A DNA stretch of 64,000 bases, from contig JAMLJA010000005.1 of the NCBI GenBank assembly GCA_023953905.1, positions 1-64,000 on the forward strand, read 5' to 3'. Below the pieces are notes generated by a model. The model did not search any database and was not told where the DNA came from. It saw only the letters and a list, made by a program, of their open reading frames with translations. Position numbers and translations under genes: made by a program. The first letter of the stretch is position 1. Each line of letters starts with the position of its first letter. Origin of the DNA: Rhizobiaceae bacterium. GTDB lineage: Bacteria > Pseudomonadota > Alphaproteobacteria > Rhizobiales > Rhizobiaceae. Positions 1-9,235 of the stretch are shown here, piece after piece.

Positions 1-8
1 AATGAGAA

Positions 9-34
9 GGGCGTCGCGTGACATCGCGACGCCC
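9..34 (+). terminator. Strong hairpin upstream of pyrH
   Basis: A perfect 10-bp stem, GGGCGTCGCG at 9-18 with CGCGACGCCC at 25-34, encloses the loop TGACAT. No clear T run follows, so it may be a weak or read-through terminator of the gene before pyrH (tsf in most relatives), or an RNA-stabilising hairpin. Its position 44 nt before the pyrH start is seen; its role is inferred. Confidence 0.55.
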
Positions 35-77
35 GTCGTGTATCGCAACACCGCATCCGACGAATCCAGGGAAAGAA

Positions 78-800
78 ATGACGGCGAAGCCTATCTATCG
101 ACGTGTGCTTCTCAAGGCGTCGGGCGAGGCTTTGATGGGCGCTCAGGGGTTTGGGATCGACGTATCTGTCGTCGACCAGATCGCCTCGGATATCGTTGAC
201 GCTCGCAATCTCGGCGTGGAGGTTGGTGTCGTCATCGGCGGCGGAAATATCTTCCGAGGTGTGGCCGTGGCGTCAAAGGGTGGGGACCGTGTTACCGGCG
301 ACCACATGGGCATGCTTGGCACGGTCATCAATTCACTGGCGCTTCGTACGTCGCTTGTGAAGTTGGGCATCGATACTGTTGTTCTGTCTGCCATTGCGAT
401 GCCCGAACTCTGCGAAGGCTTTTCGCAACGTCAGGCAACGGCGTACATGAATGCCGGCAAGGTGGTCATCTTCGCGGGTGGAACTGGCAATCCGTTCTTC
501 ACGACCGACAGCGCGGCCGCATTGCGCGCAGCCGAGATTGGGGCCGACGCTCTGTTCAAGGGCACGCAGGTCGATGGTGTATATTCTGCCGACCCCAAGC
601 TCGACCCGAATGCGGTGCGCTACGAGCGCATCAGCCACGATCAAGTCCTCAAGCAAGGGCTTTCGATCATGGATACCGCGGCAATTGCCCTTGCGCGGGA
701 AAATCACATTCCCATAATCGTCTTCTCTATCCATGAGAAAGGCGGCTTCGGCGAAATTTTGACGGGTGGAGGACGCTGCACGGTTGTGGCTGATGCCTGA
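78..800 (+). CDS. pyrH: UMP kinase
   Basis: Encodes 240 residues. Uridylate kinase phosphorylates UMP to UDP with ATP in the cytoplasm, the entry step to UTP and CTP. The amino-acid-kinase fold is visible: the LLKASGEAL phosphate-binding segment near residue 11, the [10 protein letters not shown] glycine loop near 50, and the [15 protein letters not shown] segment near 140. The ATG at 78 was chosen because it gives the family-typical [17 protein letters not shown] start and follows GGGAAAG; an in-frame ATG at 18 would add 20 unrelated residues. It begins the forward run that continues with frr 33 nt downstream, the usual alphaproteobacterial order. Confidence 0.97.
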   Translation: MTAKPIYRRVLLKASGEALMGAQGFGIDVSVVDQIASDIVDARNLGVEVGVVIGGGNIFRGVAVASKGGDRVTGDHMGMLGTVINSLALRTSLVKLGIDTVVLSAIAMPELCEGFSQRQATAYMNAGKVVIFAGGTGNPFFTTDSAAALRAAEIGADALFKGTQVDGVYSADPKLDPNAVRYERISHDQVLKQGLSIMDTAAIALARENHIPIIVFSIHEKGGFGEILTGGGRCTVVADA

Positions 801-832
801 TCTGCGCGATCCACAGGACCAAGGAGAACAGA

Positions 833-1393
833 ATGCCTGAAGGGGTGGATTTCAAGGACTTGCAGCGCCGCATGGATGGCGCGGTGAGCGCTTTCAAGCA
901 GGACGCGGCCTCGTTGAGGACCGGGCGTGCTTCCAGTAATTTGCTGGATGCAGTGCAAGTCCAGGCCTACGGCTCCAGCATGCCGATCAATCAGGTGGCG
1001 AACGTGTCGGTACCTGAGCCGCGCATGATTTCCGTATCTGTGTGGGACAAAAGCATGGTGAGCGCCGTCGACCGCGCCATCCGGGAAGCTAATCTCGGCT
1101 TCAATCCGATCGTGGACGGAACCAACTTGCGAATACCTCTGCCAGAACTGAACGAGCAGCGCCGCAAGGAACTGGTCAAGCTGGCCCATGGATATGCGGA
1201 GAATGCCCGCGTCGCGATCCGCCACGTCCGTCGTGATGGTATGGAAACCCTGAAAAAGTCAGAGAAAGACGGCGTGATCGGTCAGGACGACCATCGCACC
1301 CAGCAGGACCGCGTGCAGAAGATGACGGATGACACGATCCGGATGATCGACGGTCTGCTTACCGAAAAAGAAGCTGAAATCATGCAGGTCTAG
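833..1393 (+). CDS. frr: Ribosome recycling factor
   Basis: Encodes 186 residues, the standard length. With EF-G it splits post-termination 70S ribosomes into subunits. Family hallmarks are present: the [26 protein letters not shown] region near residue 40, and the NIRIPLPE-like segment ([21 protein letters not shown]) followed by [20 protein letters not shown] precedes the ATG. It lies between pyrH and uppS and is probably co-transcribed with them. Confidence 0.97.
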   Translation: MPEGVDFKDLQRRMDGAVSAFKQDAASLRTGRASSNLLDAVQVQAYGSSMPINQVANVSVPEPRMISVSVWDKSMVSAVDRAIREANLGFNPIVDGTNLRIPLPELNEQRRKELVKLAHGYAENARVAIRHVRRDGMETLKKSEKDGVIGQDDHRTQQDRVQKMTDDTIRMIDGLLTEKEAEIMQV

Positions 1394-1432
1394 GCCAGAG
1401 TTTTGGCTGGCCGTCCGGGTTGAAGGGCAGGG

Positions 1433-2152
1433 ATGACTATACCCGCTCACATCGCGATCATAATGGACGGCAATGGACGCTGGGCCAAGGCGCGCGGACT
1501 CCCGCGCGTGGCGGGCCATCGCGCGGGAGTCGAGGCGTTGCGCCGCACCGTGCGCGCAGTGGCCGATATGGGGATTGCGTGGCTGACACTTTACGCATTC
1601 TCTTCCGAGAACTGGTCCCGCCCCAAGTCGGAAGTCAGCGATCTGATGGGGCTACTCAAGATCTACATTCGTCGGGATCTGGCTGATCTGCATCGCAGCG
1701 GCGTGCGCGTGCGCGTAATCGGCGATCGCGACGGCCTTTCGCCAGATATCAGGGCATTGCTCGCTGAAGCCGAAACGCTGACGGCCGGCAACACATCTCT
1801 AAATCTTGTGATCGCTTTCAACTATGGCGGACGCAATGAGATCGCGCGTGCTGCACGACGTCTGGCCCAGGCGGCGCGCGAAGGCAGCATAAATCCTGAT
1901 GATATTTGCGAGGAAACATTCGGTCATTTCCTCGACACCGTCGACATGCCCGATCCGGATATCGTCATCCGGACCAGCGGCGAGATGCGCTTGTCGAATT
2001 TCCTGCCATGGCAGTCAGCCTATAGCGAGTTAATCTTCATGCCCTGCTACTGGCCGGATTTCGGACGGGCGGACCTCGATGAGGCTCTGAAGATATTCGC
2101 ATCGCGCGAGCGACGCTTTGGCGGAGTGACGGCGCACGGTGTCGCATCGTGA
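1433..2152 (+). CDS. uppS: Isoprenyl transferase (undecaprenyl diphosphate synthase)
   Basis: Encodes 239 residues. It condenses isopentenyl diphosphate units onto farnesyl diphosphate to give undecaprenyl diphosphate, the lipid carrier for peptidoglycan and O-antigen. The cis-prenyltransferase signatures are clear: [12 protein letters not shown] near residue 7 with the catalytic Asp, the FSSENWSRP region, and [21 protein letters not shown] followed by YWPDF near the C terminus. The stop codon overlaps the GTG start of cdsA (GTGA at 2149-2152), so the two are translationally coupled. Confidence 0.96.
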   Translation: MTIPAHIAIIMDGNGRWAKARGLPRVAGHRAGVEALRRTVRAVADMGIAWLTLYAFSSENWSRPKSEVSDLMGLLKIYIRRDLADLHRSGVRVRVIGDRDGLSPDIRALLAEAETLTAGNTSLNLVIAFNYGGRNEIARAARRLAQAAREGSINPDDICEETFGHFLDTVDMPDPDIVIRTSGEMRLSNFLPWQSAYSELIFMPCYWPDFGRADLDEALKIFASRERRFGGVTAHGVAS

Positions 2153-2994
2153 CGGATAAATCCGTTCGACCACGCGAAATGAGCAATCTGCAATTGCGGG
2201 TGATATCGTCGATCGCGCTTGCTGTGATTGCGTTGTCGATCACCTGGCTCGGTGACGTCGCATTTCGAGTGCTCGCCGGCGCTATCGCACTGGCGATAAT
2301 TTACGAGTGGTCGCGAATGTCCGTGGCGCAGGATGCTGTGGCGCTCAAGATCGGCTCAGGCGCGATGCTTGCGATCGCAATGATCGGCCTCGTCCTCGGA
2401 TACCCCGCCGACATCCTGATCGCGAGTGTTGGAGCCGCCGCTGCCGTGAGCTTGGTGTTCGGTGTCGTGACGGGGCAGGGGTCGGAGACCGCGATAAGTC
2501 TCGTATATGCCGGGATGGCAGGCATATCGCTCGCCTTTCTGCGCGATTCGGATACGACCGGATTGTTGGCGATCTTGTTTCTCTTTGCCGTTGTGTGGGC
2601 AACCGACATTTTTGCCTATTTTGTGGGTCGGACGTTCGGCGGCGCAAAACTCGCGCCATCGATTTCACCCGGCAAGACATGGAGCGGCGCAATAGGCGGC
2701 ACGGTTGGCGGTATCGTTGCCGGAATCGCGGTTGCTCTCGCGGCAGGCTTTGCAAATGGTGTGCTTCTGGCCGTGGTCGCCTTCTTGCTGTCCGTGGTGT
2801 CGCAGCTTGGAGATCTGTTTGAATCGGGCGTCAAGCGACGCCACGGGGCAAAGGACTCAGGAACGATGATTCCCGGACACGGTGGCGTGATGGACAGGGT
2901 CGACGGGCTTGTGGCCGCGGCTTTTGCTCTGTACCTGATCGGGGCAGCGACAGGCGGCATGGAGCATCCGGCCCATTCCCTTTTCGCGAGATGA
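2149..2994 (+). CDS. cdsA: Phosphatidate cytidylyltransferase
   Basis: Encodes 281 residues from a GTG start inside the uppS stop codon. CdsA makes CDP-diacylglycerol from phosphatidate and CTP, the branch point of membrane phospholipid synthesis. Several hydrophobic segments fill the protein, and the C-terminal family signature is intact ([13 protein letters not shown] then [12 protein letters not shown] near residue 240-255). An ATGA at 2991-2994 couples it to a 37-codon ORF. In many alphaproteobacteria dxr would follow here; it is absent. Confidence 0.95.
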   Translation: MTDKSVRPREMSNLQLRVISSIALAVIALSITWLGDVAFRVLAGAIALAIIYEWSRMSVAQDAVALKIGSGAMLAIAMIGLVLGYPADILIASVGAAAAVSLVFGVVTGQGSETAISLVYAGMAGISLAFLRDSDTTGLLAILFLFAVVWATDIFAYFVGRTFGGAKLAPSISPGKTWSGAIGGTVGGIVAGIAVALAAGFANGVLLAVVAFLLSVVSQLGDLFESGVKRRHGAKDSGTMIPGHGGVMDRVDGLVAAAFALYLIGAATGGMEHPAHSLFAR

Positions 2995-3104
2995 CGGATC
3001 GGGTTCCAGAGCCTTCTCTTCCGTCTTTGACGCAAGCCTTGGATTTGCCTCCTTTGTCCCAGCAATTGCAGGCAATTCCGCCAGAAGCTGAGAGTTTTCC
3101 TTGA
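2991..3104 (+). CDS. 37-residue ORF bridging cdsA and rseP
   Basis: The ORF runs ATG 2991 to TGA 3104 and is below normal gene-finding cut-offs. It overlaps the cdsA stop as ATGA (2991-2994) and the TTG start of rseP as TTGA (3101-3104), so ribosomes could pass cdsA-ORF-rseP without a gap. The product is 37 residues, begins [13 protein letters not shown], is rich in Pro, Leu and Gln, and has no membrane segment or domain I recognise. It may be a microprotein, a translational-coupling leader for rseP, or chance. It occupies the place of dxr but shows no resemblance to it. Confidence 0.4.
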   Translation: MTDRVPEPSLPSLTQALDLPPLSQQLQAIPPEAESFP

Positions 3105-4240
3105 GCGATATCCTGCACGCGATATTCAGCACTGACGGTTTGCTTATCGGCACAATCGTCCCGTTCCTGTTCGTCCTGACCGTCGTGGTTTTCGTGCATG
3201 AGATGGGGCACTATCTCGTCGGGCGCTGGTGCGGAATCGGCGTGACGGCCTTTTCGATCGGATTCGGTCCCGAATTGTTCGGCTTCAATGATCGGCATGG
3301 CACGCGATGGAAGCTCTGCGCCATTCCGCTAGGCGGTTACGTGAAATTTGTCGGCGACATGAGCGTGACCAGCAGTCCGACCGAGGACGGTTCGCAACAG
3401 CTTACCGCCGAAGAGCGGCGTCGCGCCTTTCACGTTCAGCCTGTCTGGAAGCGGGCGGCGACGGTAGTCGCGGGACCAATGTTCAATTTCCTGCTGACGA
3501 TCGTCGTATTTGCGATTCTCTTCTCGATTTACGGGAAGACGGTGATGCAGCCCGTGGTCGCCGAAGTCAGGCCCGACAGCCCGGCCGCCGCTGCCGGGTT
3601 CATGCCGGGCGATCGATTCGTTGCGGTAGACGGAACCGCCATCGAGACCTTCGCCGATCTGCAGCGCATTGTGCAGGGCCGAGCCGGGGACGAGCTCGTG
3701 TTCGTGGTGCAGAGAAATGGTGAGGACGTCACGCTCCGCGCGACACCGGAACTGATCGAGCAGGAGGACGCGCTCGGCAACAAGATCAAGGTCGCCGCAA
3801 TCGGCGTTGTCAACAATCGCGAACTGGGTGAGCCACGTCTGGTAACCTTCACACCGGCAGCCGCGCTTGCAGAATCCGTGAAGGAAACCGGCCACGTCAT
3901 CGAGCGAACCGGTCAATTTTTGAAACGGTTTGTTGTGGGGCGTGAAGATCGCTGCCAGTTGGGTGGTCCGGTGAAGATCGCCGACATGGCTGGGCGCGCG
4001 GCCAAACTCGGCTTCGAATGGCTGGTGCAGTTGATGGCTCTTTTGTCGGTTGGCATCGGCATCCTAAATCTGTTGCCGATTCCCCCGCTCGATGGCGGGC
4101 ATTTGGCCTTCTACGCCGCGGAAGCGGTAATGCGCAGACCAGTGTCAGAACGCGTCATGGATGCGGTCTACCGAACTGGAATGTTCCTTGTGCTCGGGTT
4201 CATGGGATTCGTCTTCTGGAATGATCTCTTCGGCTGCTGA
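3101..4240 (+). CDS. rseP: RIP metalloprotease RseP (MmpA type)
   Basis: Encodes 379 residues from TTG 3101; no upstream in-frame alternative was found. It is an inner-membrane site-2 protease that cleaves membrane-embedded substrates such as anti-sigma factors or signal peptides. The zinc motif HEMGH lies in the first membrane segment near residue 31, a PDZ domain follows (VRPDSPAAAAGFMPGDRFVAVDG), and the second metal motif NLLPIPPLDGG lies near residue 325. One PDZ domain and this length fit the alphaproteobacterial MmpA form. It precedes bamA, consistent with an envelope cluster. Confidence 0.95.
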   Translation: MSDILHAIFSTDGLLIGTIVPFLFVLTVVVFVHEMGHYLVGRWCGIGVTAFSIGFGPELFGFNDRHGTRWKLCAIPLGGYVKFVGDMSVTSSPTEDGSQQLTAEERRRAFHVQPVWKRAATVVAGPMFNFLLTIVVFAILFSIYGKTVMQPVVAEVRPDSPAAAAGFMPGDRFVAVDGTAIETFADLQRIVQGRAGDELVFVVQRNGEDVTLRATPELIEQEDALGNKIKVAAIGVVNNRELGEPRLVTFTPAAALAESVKETGHVIERTGQFLKRFVVGREDRCQLGGPVKIADMAGRAAKLGFEWLVQLMALLSVGIGILNLLPIPPLDGGHLAFYAAEAVMRRPVSERVMDAVYRTGMFLVLGFMGFVFWNDLFGC

Positions 4241-4455
4241 GAACGGCTCAGATTGAGCAAAAGGCACGTTTTTTGAGGATTCATTTACCATGACGATTAA
4301 TTGGAGTGACGCGAAAGCCACGGCTGAACCCTTAGTAAATTCAAATTAACCAGAAGCCTTGCGTGTAGGGAAAATACGGCTATTACGATAGCGTCAGCAC
4401 CGAGACGTCCGGATTTCTCGCCGTGGGGACTTCGAGAAAAAGGTATAGATGCCCT

Positions 4456-6822
4456 ATGAAGGCAACGAAGAATTTTAAGGGAGCCGTGTCGGCGATCGCA
4501 TTGACCACGGGGCTTGCGCTGCAAGCGGCCGTCGTCGTCGAGCTGGCTACCGTTAGCGCTGCGCAGGCGGCTGTCGTCAGTCGTGTGGAGGTGCGGGGCA
4601 ACCAGCGCGTCGATGCAGGCACGATCCGCAGCTATGTCGGAATCACGCCCGGCAAGTCGTTTTCCAGTCTCGACCTCGATGAGGCGGTGAAGAAGCTGTT
4701 TGCGACCGGTCTGTTCTCCGACGTGCGTGTGAACCAGGTTGGTTCGACGCTCGTTGTCGAGGTCAGCGAACTTTCTGTCGTCAATCAGGTGCTGTTCCAG
4801 GGCAACAAGAAGCTGAAAGACGCCGCGCTCGCCGGACAGGTCCAGCTCAAGCCACGCGGAACATTTTCGAATGCCACGATGGAAGCCGACGCCGACACGA
4901 TTCGTCAGGCCTATTCGCGGATTGGTCGTGACGATGCCGTCGTCACCCCTCAGGTCGTCGATCTCGGGGATAACCGCGTCAATGTGGTGTTTCAGATCAA
5001 TGAAGGTGCGCGCACCAAGATCGCTGCCATCAATTTCGTAGGAAACAGGGCGTTCCGCAACGGACGTCTCGCGGATGTGATCTCGACCAAGCGCTCGACC
5101 GTCCTGTCGCTGCTGACGCGTGACGACATCTATGACGAGGACCGACTGCGGGCCGATGAAGAAGCGTTGCGTCGCTTCTACTACAACCGTGGCTATGCAG
5201 ACTTCCAAGTCCTCTCGGCCGTCGGTGAGCTGAATGAGACCAGCAACGACTACACCGTAACGATCACCGTGGATGAGGGCGAGCGATACACGTTTGGCGA
5301 TGTCAGCGTGGAAAGCACCATATCCGGTGTCGAGAACGACGCGTTCAATTCACTCATCGAAACCACGCCTGGTGCTGTCTACAGCGCCAAGGATGTCGAG
5401 GATACGATCGTCGCGATCACCGAGCGTCTTGCTGGTCTTGGTTATGCGTTTGCTCAGGTAACGCCGCGTGGCGACCGCAACTACGAGAACCGTACGATCT
5501 CGGTCGTGTATACGATCGATCAGGGCGCGAGGACGTACGTCGAACGCATCGAAATTCGCGGAAATACGCGTACCCGGGATTATGTCATTCGTCGCGAATT
5601 CGAGATCGCCGAGGGCGACGCCTTCAATCAGGTCTTGATCCAGCGTGCGAAGCGCCGGCTTGAAGCGCTTGATTTCTTCCAGACAGTGGAGATTTCGACT
5701 GTTCCCGGTTCGGAGCCAGATCAGGTCGTGCTGATCGTGGATGTCATAGACAAGTCTACTGGTGAGTTCGCGATTGGTGGTGGTTACACCACTGGCGGTG
5801 AGACGGCAGGGCCGTCGATTGAGGGTTCCATCGTAGAGCGTAACTTCCTCGGTCGTGGACAGTTTATTCGGCTCGCAGCCGGTGGGGGGCGCAATTCACG
5901 AGACTATATGGTGTCGTTTACGGAGCCTTATTTCCTGGGACGCCGCATAGCCGCCGGCTTTGATGTATTCCGCCAGTCTCGCGAATATGATGACTACAAG
6001 AGCGAAGCGAATGGCGCGACGGTCCGTCTGGGCCTGCCAATCACGGAAGCTCTCTCGACGCAGCTCGCCTATAATTATTCGCAGGAGAAGTATCGCTTCA
6101 CGAACGATTGCGATGTGAACGATAATGGAGTCATCGATCCCGGGGAATGCAACGTCAGTACGGCCATCATCGATGCCGTTGAGGAGAGCCCCTGGATCAA
6201 GTCGTCGATCAGCAATACGTTCACGTACAACACCATCGATGACATGAAGAACCCGCATCAGGGTCTCTATGCGACGTTCGGCATGGAGTATGCTGGCATT
6301 GGCGGTGACGCTAATTTCTTCAAGGTAACTGGCCGTGCGACCTACTATCACACGCTCAGCGAAGAGATGGATCTGGTTGGCTTGCTGATTGCTGGTGCCG
6401 GTCATATCGAGCCGATTGGCAATGACGGCCTGAGAACCTTCGATCTGTTCCAGAGCAGCGAGCGCATGATTCGCGGCTTTGAGTATGGCGGCATCGGTCC
6501 CGTCGACGCGCTGAGCGGCGATCATCTCGGAGGCAAAACCTATTTCAATGCGACTGCGGAGGCGCAGTTTCCGCTGCCGGCATTCCCTCAAAGCTTCGGC
6601 TTGAAAGGGGCGGTCTTTGCGGATGCAGCCACGCTGTTCGGCAACGACATCAAGAGTGCTCCGGTCACGGGCACGGATATGGAGTGGCGCGCGTCGGTTG
6701 GCGCGAGCCTGATCTGGTCATCGCCGTTCGGCCCGCTGCGCTTTGACTACGCGGTGCCGGTGGTCAAGCGTGACACCGACGACGAGCAGAACTTCAACTT
6801 CACCATCAGCAACAAGTTCTGA
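4456..6822 (+). CDS. bamA: Outer membrane protein assembly factor BamA
   Basis: Encodes about 788 residues. BamA folds and inserts beta-barrel proteins in the outer membrane. ATG 4456 was chosen because a signal peptide follows directly (MKATKNF, a hydrophobic stretch, cleavage near AQAA); a GTG at 4423 would place 11 residues before it. Five POTRA-like repeats fill roughly residues 40-420, starting VSRVEVRGNQRVDAGTI, and a C-terminal 16-strand barrel ends in a terminal Phe. The late barrel motif MIRGFEYGGIGP (VRGF-like) is present. An extracellular loop carries a Cys-bounded acidic DVNDNGVID sequence. Confidence 0.95.
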   Translation: MKATKNFKGAVSAIALTTGLALQAAVVVELATVSAAQAAVVSRVEVRGNQRVDAGTIRSYVGITPGKSFSSLDLDEAVKKLFATGLFSDVRVNQVGSTLVVEVSELSVVNQVLFQGNKKLKDAALAGQVQLKPRGTFSNATMEADADTIRQAYSRIGRDDAVVTPQVVDLGDNRVNVVFQINEGARTKIAAINFVGNRAFRNGRLADVISTKRSTVLSLLTRDDIYDEDRLRADEEALRRFYYNRGYADFQVLSAVGELNETSNDYTVTITVDEGERYTFGDVSVESTISGVENDAFNSLIETTPGAVYSAKDVEDTIVAITERLAGLGYAFAQVTPRGDRNYENRTISVVYTIDQGARTYVERIEIRGNTRTRDYVIRREFEIAEGDAFNQVLIQRAKRRLEALDFFQTVEISTVPGSEPDQVVLIVDVIDKSTGEFAIGGGYTTGGETAGPSIEGSIVERNFLGRGQFIRLAAGGGRNSRDYMVSFTEPYFLGRRIAAGFDVFRQSREYDDYKSEANGATVRLGLPITEALSTQLAYNYSQEKYRFTNDCDVNDNGVIDPGECNVSTAIIDAVEESPWIKSSISNTFTYNTIDDMKNPHQGLYATFGMEYAGIGGDANFFKVTGRATYYHTLSEEMDLVGLLIAGAGHIEPIGNDGLRTFDLFQSSERMIRGFEYGGIGPVDALSGDHLGGKTYFNATAEAQFPLPAFPQSFGLKGAVFADAATLFGNDIKSAPVTGTDMEWRASVGASLIWSSPFGPLRFDYAVPVVKRDTDDEQNFNFTISNKF
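6109..6150 (+). other. Cys-bounded EF-hand-like loop in BamA
   Basis: Within the barrel half of bamA, codons 6109-6150 encode a 14-residue loop flanked by two Cys with the core DVNDNGVID. The spacing of acidic and Asn residues resembles a calcium-binding DxNDNGxID loop. Surface loop location and metal binding are inferred. Confidence 0.4.
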
Positions 6823-6836
6823 TGCGATTGCATATT

Positions 6837-6858
6837 CCCCGGGCGTATCTGCCCGGGG
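6837..6858 (+). terminator. Hairpin between bamA and lpxD
   Basis: A perfect 8-bp stem, CCCCGGGC at 6837-6844 and GCCCGGGG at 6851-6858, closes a GTATCT loop just after the bamA stop. There is no T tract, so partial termination or mRNA 3'-end protection of bamA is more likely than full termination; lpxD starts 12 nt later. Confidence 0.55.
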
Positions 6859-6870
6859 TGTAAGGTTGGC

Positions 6871-7926
6871 ATGACAGACCCGGTCTTTTTCGCGGCTGCG
6901 CGGCCCTATACTGCCGTGGAGATTGCCACGCTTACGGGTTCGATGCTTTCGACGCCCCAACATGCCTCTGTGGAGATCCGAACGATCGCGTCTCTTTCCG
7001 ATGCGGCGGACGGCGCGCTGGTGTTTGCGGATTCAAAGAAGCGGTCAGCGGATGTTGCGTCGCTGCGGGCAGCGGCAATCCTGTGTTCGGAAGAACTCGC
7101 ATCATCCGTCCCGGATGGTGTGGCAGTGCTGATCACCAAGCATCCCCAACAGGCGTTTGCACAGGTTGGACGACTGCTTTTCCCCGAATCGGTGATGCCA
7201 GGATCTCTCTCAGGTGTCTTGGGCCGTTCCGCGCTTGCGCATGTAGATCCTTCCGCGGTGATTGAAGATGGAGCCGTCATCGAAGCGGGGGCCGTGATTG
7301 GTCCCGGGGTTGTGGTGGGTAGAGGAACCATCATTGCACCCAATGCCGTCATTGGCCGAAATTGCCAGATTGGCCGTGGGGCATTTATCGGCCCAAATGC
7401 GTCGGTCCAATATGCTCTGATTGGGGACCGCGTCATCATTCACGCGGGCGTACGCATTGGCGAAGACGGGTTTGGATACGTGCCAGGCCGCAAGGGGCCG
7501 GAAAAGGTACCGCAGATCGGGCGCGTGGTCATTCAGGACGATGTCGAAATTGGAGCCAACTCCACGATTGATCGCGGCGCTCTGGAAGACACCGTTATTG
7601 GCGAAGGCACCAAGATCGACAATCTTGTCCAGATCGGCCACAACTGCCGTATCGGCCGGGGATGTATCGTGGCCGGTCACTGTGGCTTGTCCGGTTCAGT
7701 GACACTGGGTGACTATGCAATGCTGGGTGGGCGCGTGGGTGTCGCCGATCACGTCACAATTGGCGCCGGGGCGCAGGTGGCCGGCGCTTCCGGCGTGATC
7801 AGCGACATGCCGGCCGGCGCGCGGTGGGCAGGTTATCCTGCGCAACCGGTAAAGGCGCATTTCCGAGAGATTGCGGTTTTGCGGGATCTCGTTCGGTCGA
7901 GGGGCAAAAAAGGGAAAGAACAATGA
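6871..7926 (+). CDS. lpxD: UDP-3-O-(3-hydroxyacyl)glucosamine N-acyltransferase
   Basis: Encodes 351 residues. LpxD adds the N-linked 3-hydroxyacyl chain to UDP-3-O-acylglucosamine, the third step of lipid A synthesis, using acyl-ACP in the cytoplasm. An N-terminal uridine-binding domain (about 1-105) is followed by a left-handed beta helix of hexapeptide repeats ([20 protein letters not shown] onwards), with the catalytic His in the QIGHNCRIG segment near residue 255. The stop overlaps the fabZ start as ATGA at 7923-7926. Confidence 0.96.
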   Translation: MTDPVFFAAARPYTAVEIATLTGSMLSTPQHASVEIRTIASLSDAADGALVFADSKKRSADVASLRAAAILCSEELASSVPDGVAVLITKHPQQAFAQVGRLLFPESVMPGSLSGVLGRSALAHVDPSAVIEDGAVIEAGAVIGPGVVVGRGTIIAPNAVIGRNCQIGRGAFIGPNASVQYALIGDRVIIHAGVRIGEDGFGYVPGRKGPEKVPQIGRVVIQDDVEIGANSTIDRGALEDTVIGEGTKIDNLVQIGHNCRIGRGCIVAGHCGLSGSVTLGDYAMLGGRVGVADHVTIGAGAQVAGASGVISDMPAGARWAGYPAQPVKAHFREIAVLRDLVRSRGKKGKEQ

Positions 7927-8402
7927 CTGAGGGCGTGGTGTCTACCTTGGAATCGGCGGATGTCATGCGTTTGATGCGACTTTTGCCGCATCGCTATCCG
8001 TTTCTCCTCGTCGACCGCATCGTCGACATCGACGGCGACAATTCCGCCGTCGGGATCAAGAACGTCACCTTCAACGAGCCGCATTTCCAGGGCCATTTCC
8101 CCGGCCAGCCGGTGATGCCGGGCGTCCTCATCGTCGAGGCGATGGCGCAGACGGCGGGCGCGATCTGCATCCGCTCGACCGGCGAGGACAAGCCCTCGCT
8201 CGTTTATTTCATGACAATCGACAACGCCAAGTTCCGCCGGCCGGTCGTGCCGGGCGACAGGCTGGAAATCCATGTCCGCAAGCTGAAGCAGCGCGGCAAC
8301 ATCTGGCGGTTCGCCTGCGAGGCGCTGGTCGACGGATCGAAAGTCGCCGAGGCCGAAATCTCTGCAATGATGACCCCAAAACAAGTGGATACCGCAGAGT
8401 AA
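7923..8402 (+). CDS. fabZ: 3-hydroxyacyl-ACP dehydratase FabZ
   Basis: Encodes 159 residues with a hot-dog fold. FabZ dehydrates 3-hydroxyacyl-ACP in fatty acid elongation and competes with LpxA/LpxD for hydroxyacyl-ACP, which explains its place between them. Visible motifs are [14 protein letters not shown] near residue 20, the catalytic-His segment [14 protein letters not shown] and the catalytic-Glu helix [12 protein letters not shown] 7923 was chosen over an upstream in-frame ATG at 7824 because it overlaps the lpxD stop and gives normal length. The core codons (about 7990-8350) end almost entirely in G or C, unlike the first and last codons and the neighbouring genes. Confidence 0.96.
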   Translation: MTEGVVSTLESADVMRLMRLLPHRYPFLLVDRIVDIDGDNSAVGIKNVTFNEPHFQGHFPGQPVMPGVLIVEAMAQTAGAICIRSTGEDKPSLVYFMTIDNAKFRRPVVPGDRLEIHVRKLKQRGNIWRFACEALVDGSKVAEAEISAMMTPKQVDTAE

Positions 8403-9235
8403 TGGCGTCCGACGGTCTTATTCATCCAACCGCGCTCATTGAGACGGGCGCGACGCTGGGGGCGAATGTTCGCATAGGTGCGTTCTGCGTCGTTGGACCA
8501 GATGTCGTTCTTGGTGACAATGTCGAGCTTCTCAACGGTGTGACACTCATGGGGGCTACGACGCTCGGCGAGGGTTGCAAGGTTTTTCCGCAAGCAGTGC
8601 TCGGCGCTCCGCCCCAAAATACCAAGCATAAGGGTGGCAAGACAAAGCTGACCATTGGCCGCAACACGACGATACGTGAATTCGTCACGATGCACACCGG
8701 CACGGACACCAGTCACGGAGAGACCATCGTCGGCGAGAACGGCAACTTTCTCGCTTATGTGCATATCGCGCATGACTGCATCGTCGGTGACAACGTCACC
8801 TTTGCCAACGCCGCGACTCTCGGCGGCCATGTTGAGGTCGGCAACAATGTCATTATCGGCGGTCTGACCGCCGTGCATCAGTTTGTGCGCATTGGTGATG
8901 GCGCCTTCATCGGCGGCGCATGCGGGATCGCCGGTGACGTCATCCCATTCGGAATGGCAGAGGGAAACCGGGCGCACCTTCGGGGCTTCAACATCATAGG
9001 CATGAAACGTGCCGGGATTGCTCGCGCGGAGATCTACCGATTGCGTGCGGCCTATCGCATGCTGTTCGACGAAGCGCACCCCGTGAGCGAGAATGTCGAG
9101 AAGGTCAGGATCGAGTTCGCTGACTCGGCCTCTGTCATGAAGATCGTCGATTTCATCACCAGTCGTGGGAAACGCCATTTCTGCGTTCCGCCGAGAGGCG
9201 CTGTTCGCGATGCCGATGATGACGACACCGTTTGA
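8402..9235 (+). CDS. lpxA: Acyl-ACP--UDP-N-acetylglucosamine O-acyltransferase
   Basis: Encodes 277 residues; its ATG shares the last A of the fabZ stop (TAATG). LpxA transfers a 3-hydroxyacyl chain to UDP-GlcNAc, the first step of lipid A synthesis. The left-handed beta helix starts at IHPTALIETGATLGANVRIG, the catalytic His lies in AYVHIAHDCIVGDN near residue 125, and the VHQFVRIGDGAFIGG segment is diagnostic. A C-terminal helical domain (about 195-277) includes FNIIGMKRAGI. Confidence 0.96.
   Translation: MASDGLIHPTALIETGATLGANVRIGAFCVVGPDVVLGDNVELLNGVTLMGATTLGEGCKVFPQAVLGAPPQNTKHKGGKTKLTIGRNTTIREFVTMHTGTDTSHGETIVGENGNFLAYVHIAHDCIVGDNVTFANAATLGGHVEVGNNVIIGGLTAVHQFVRIGDGAFIGGACGIAGDVIPFGMAEGNRAHLRGFNIIGMKRAGIARAEIYRLRAAYRMLFDEAHPVSENVEKVRIEFADSASVMKIVDFITSRGKRHFCVPPRGAVRDADDDDTV

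Noticed and set aside
4241..4455. Possible extra gene or riboswitch between rseP and bamA
   Set aside because: Only a 5-bp GCTCA/TGAGC hairpin and a T6 run were seen; too weak to call a riboswitch, and no ORF with a good start exists.
4297..5208. Reverse ORF of about 303 codons inside bamA
   Set aside because: bamA in this region encodes clear POTRA repeats; the reverse frame has no family resemblance.
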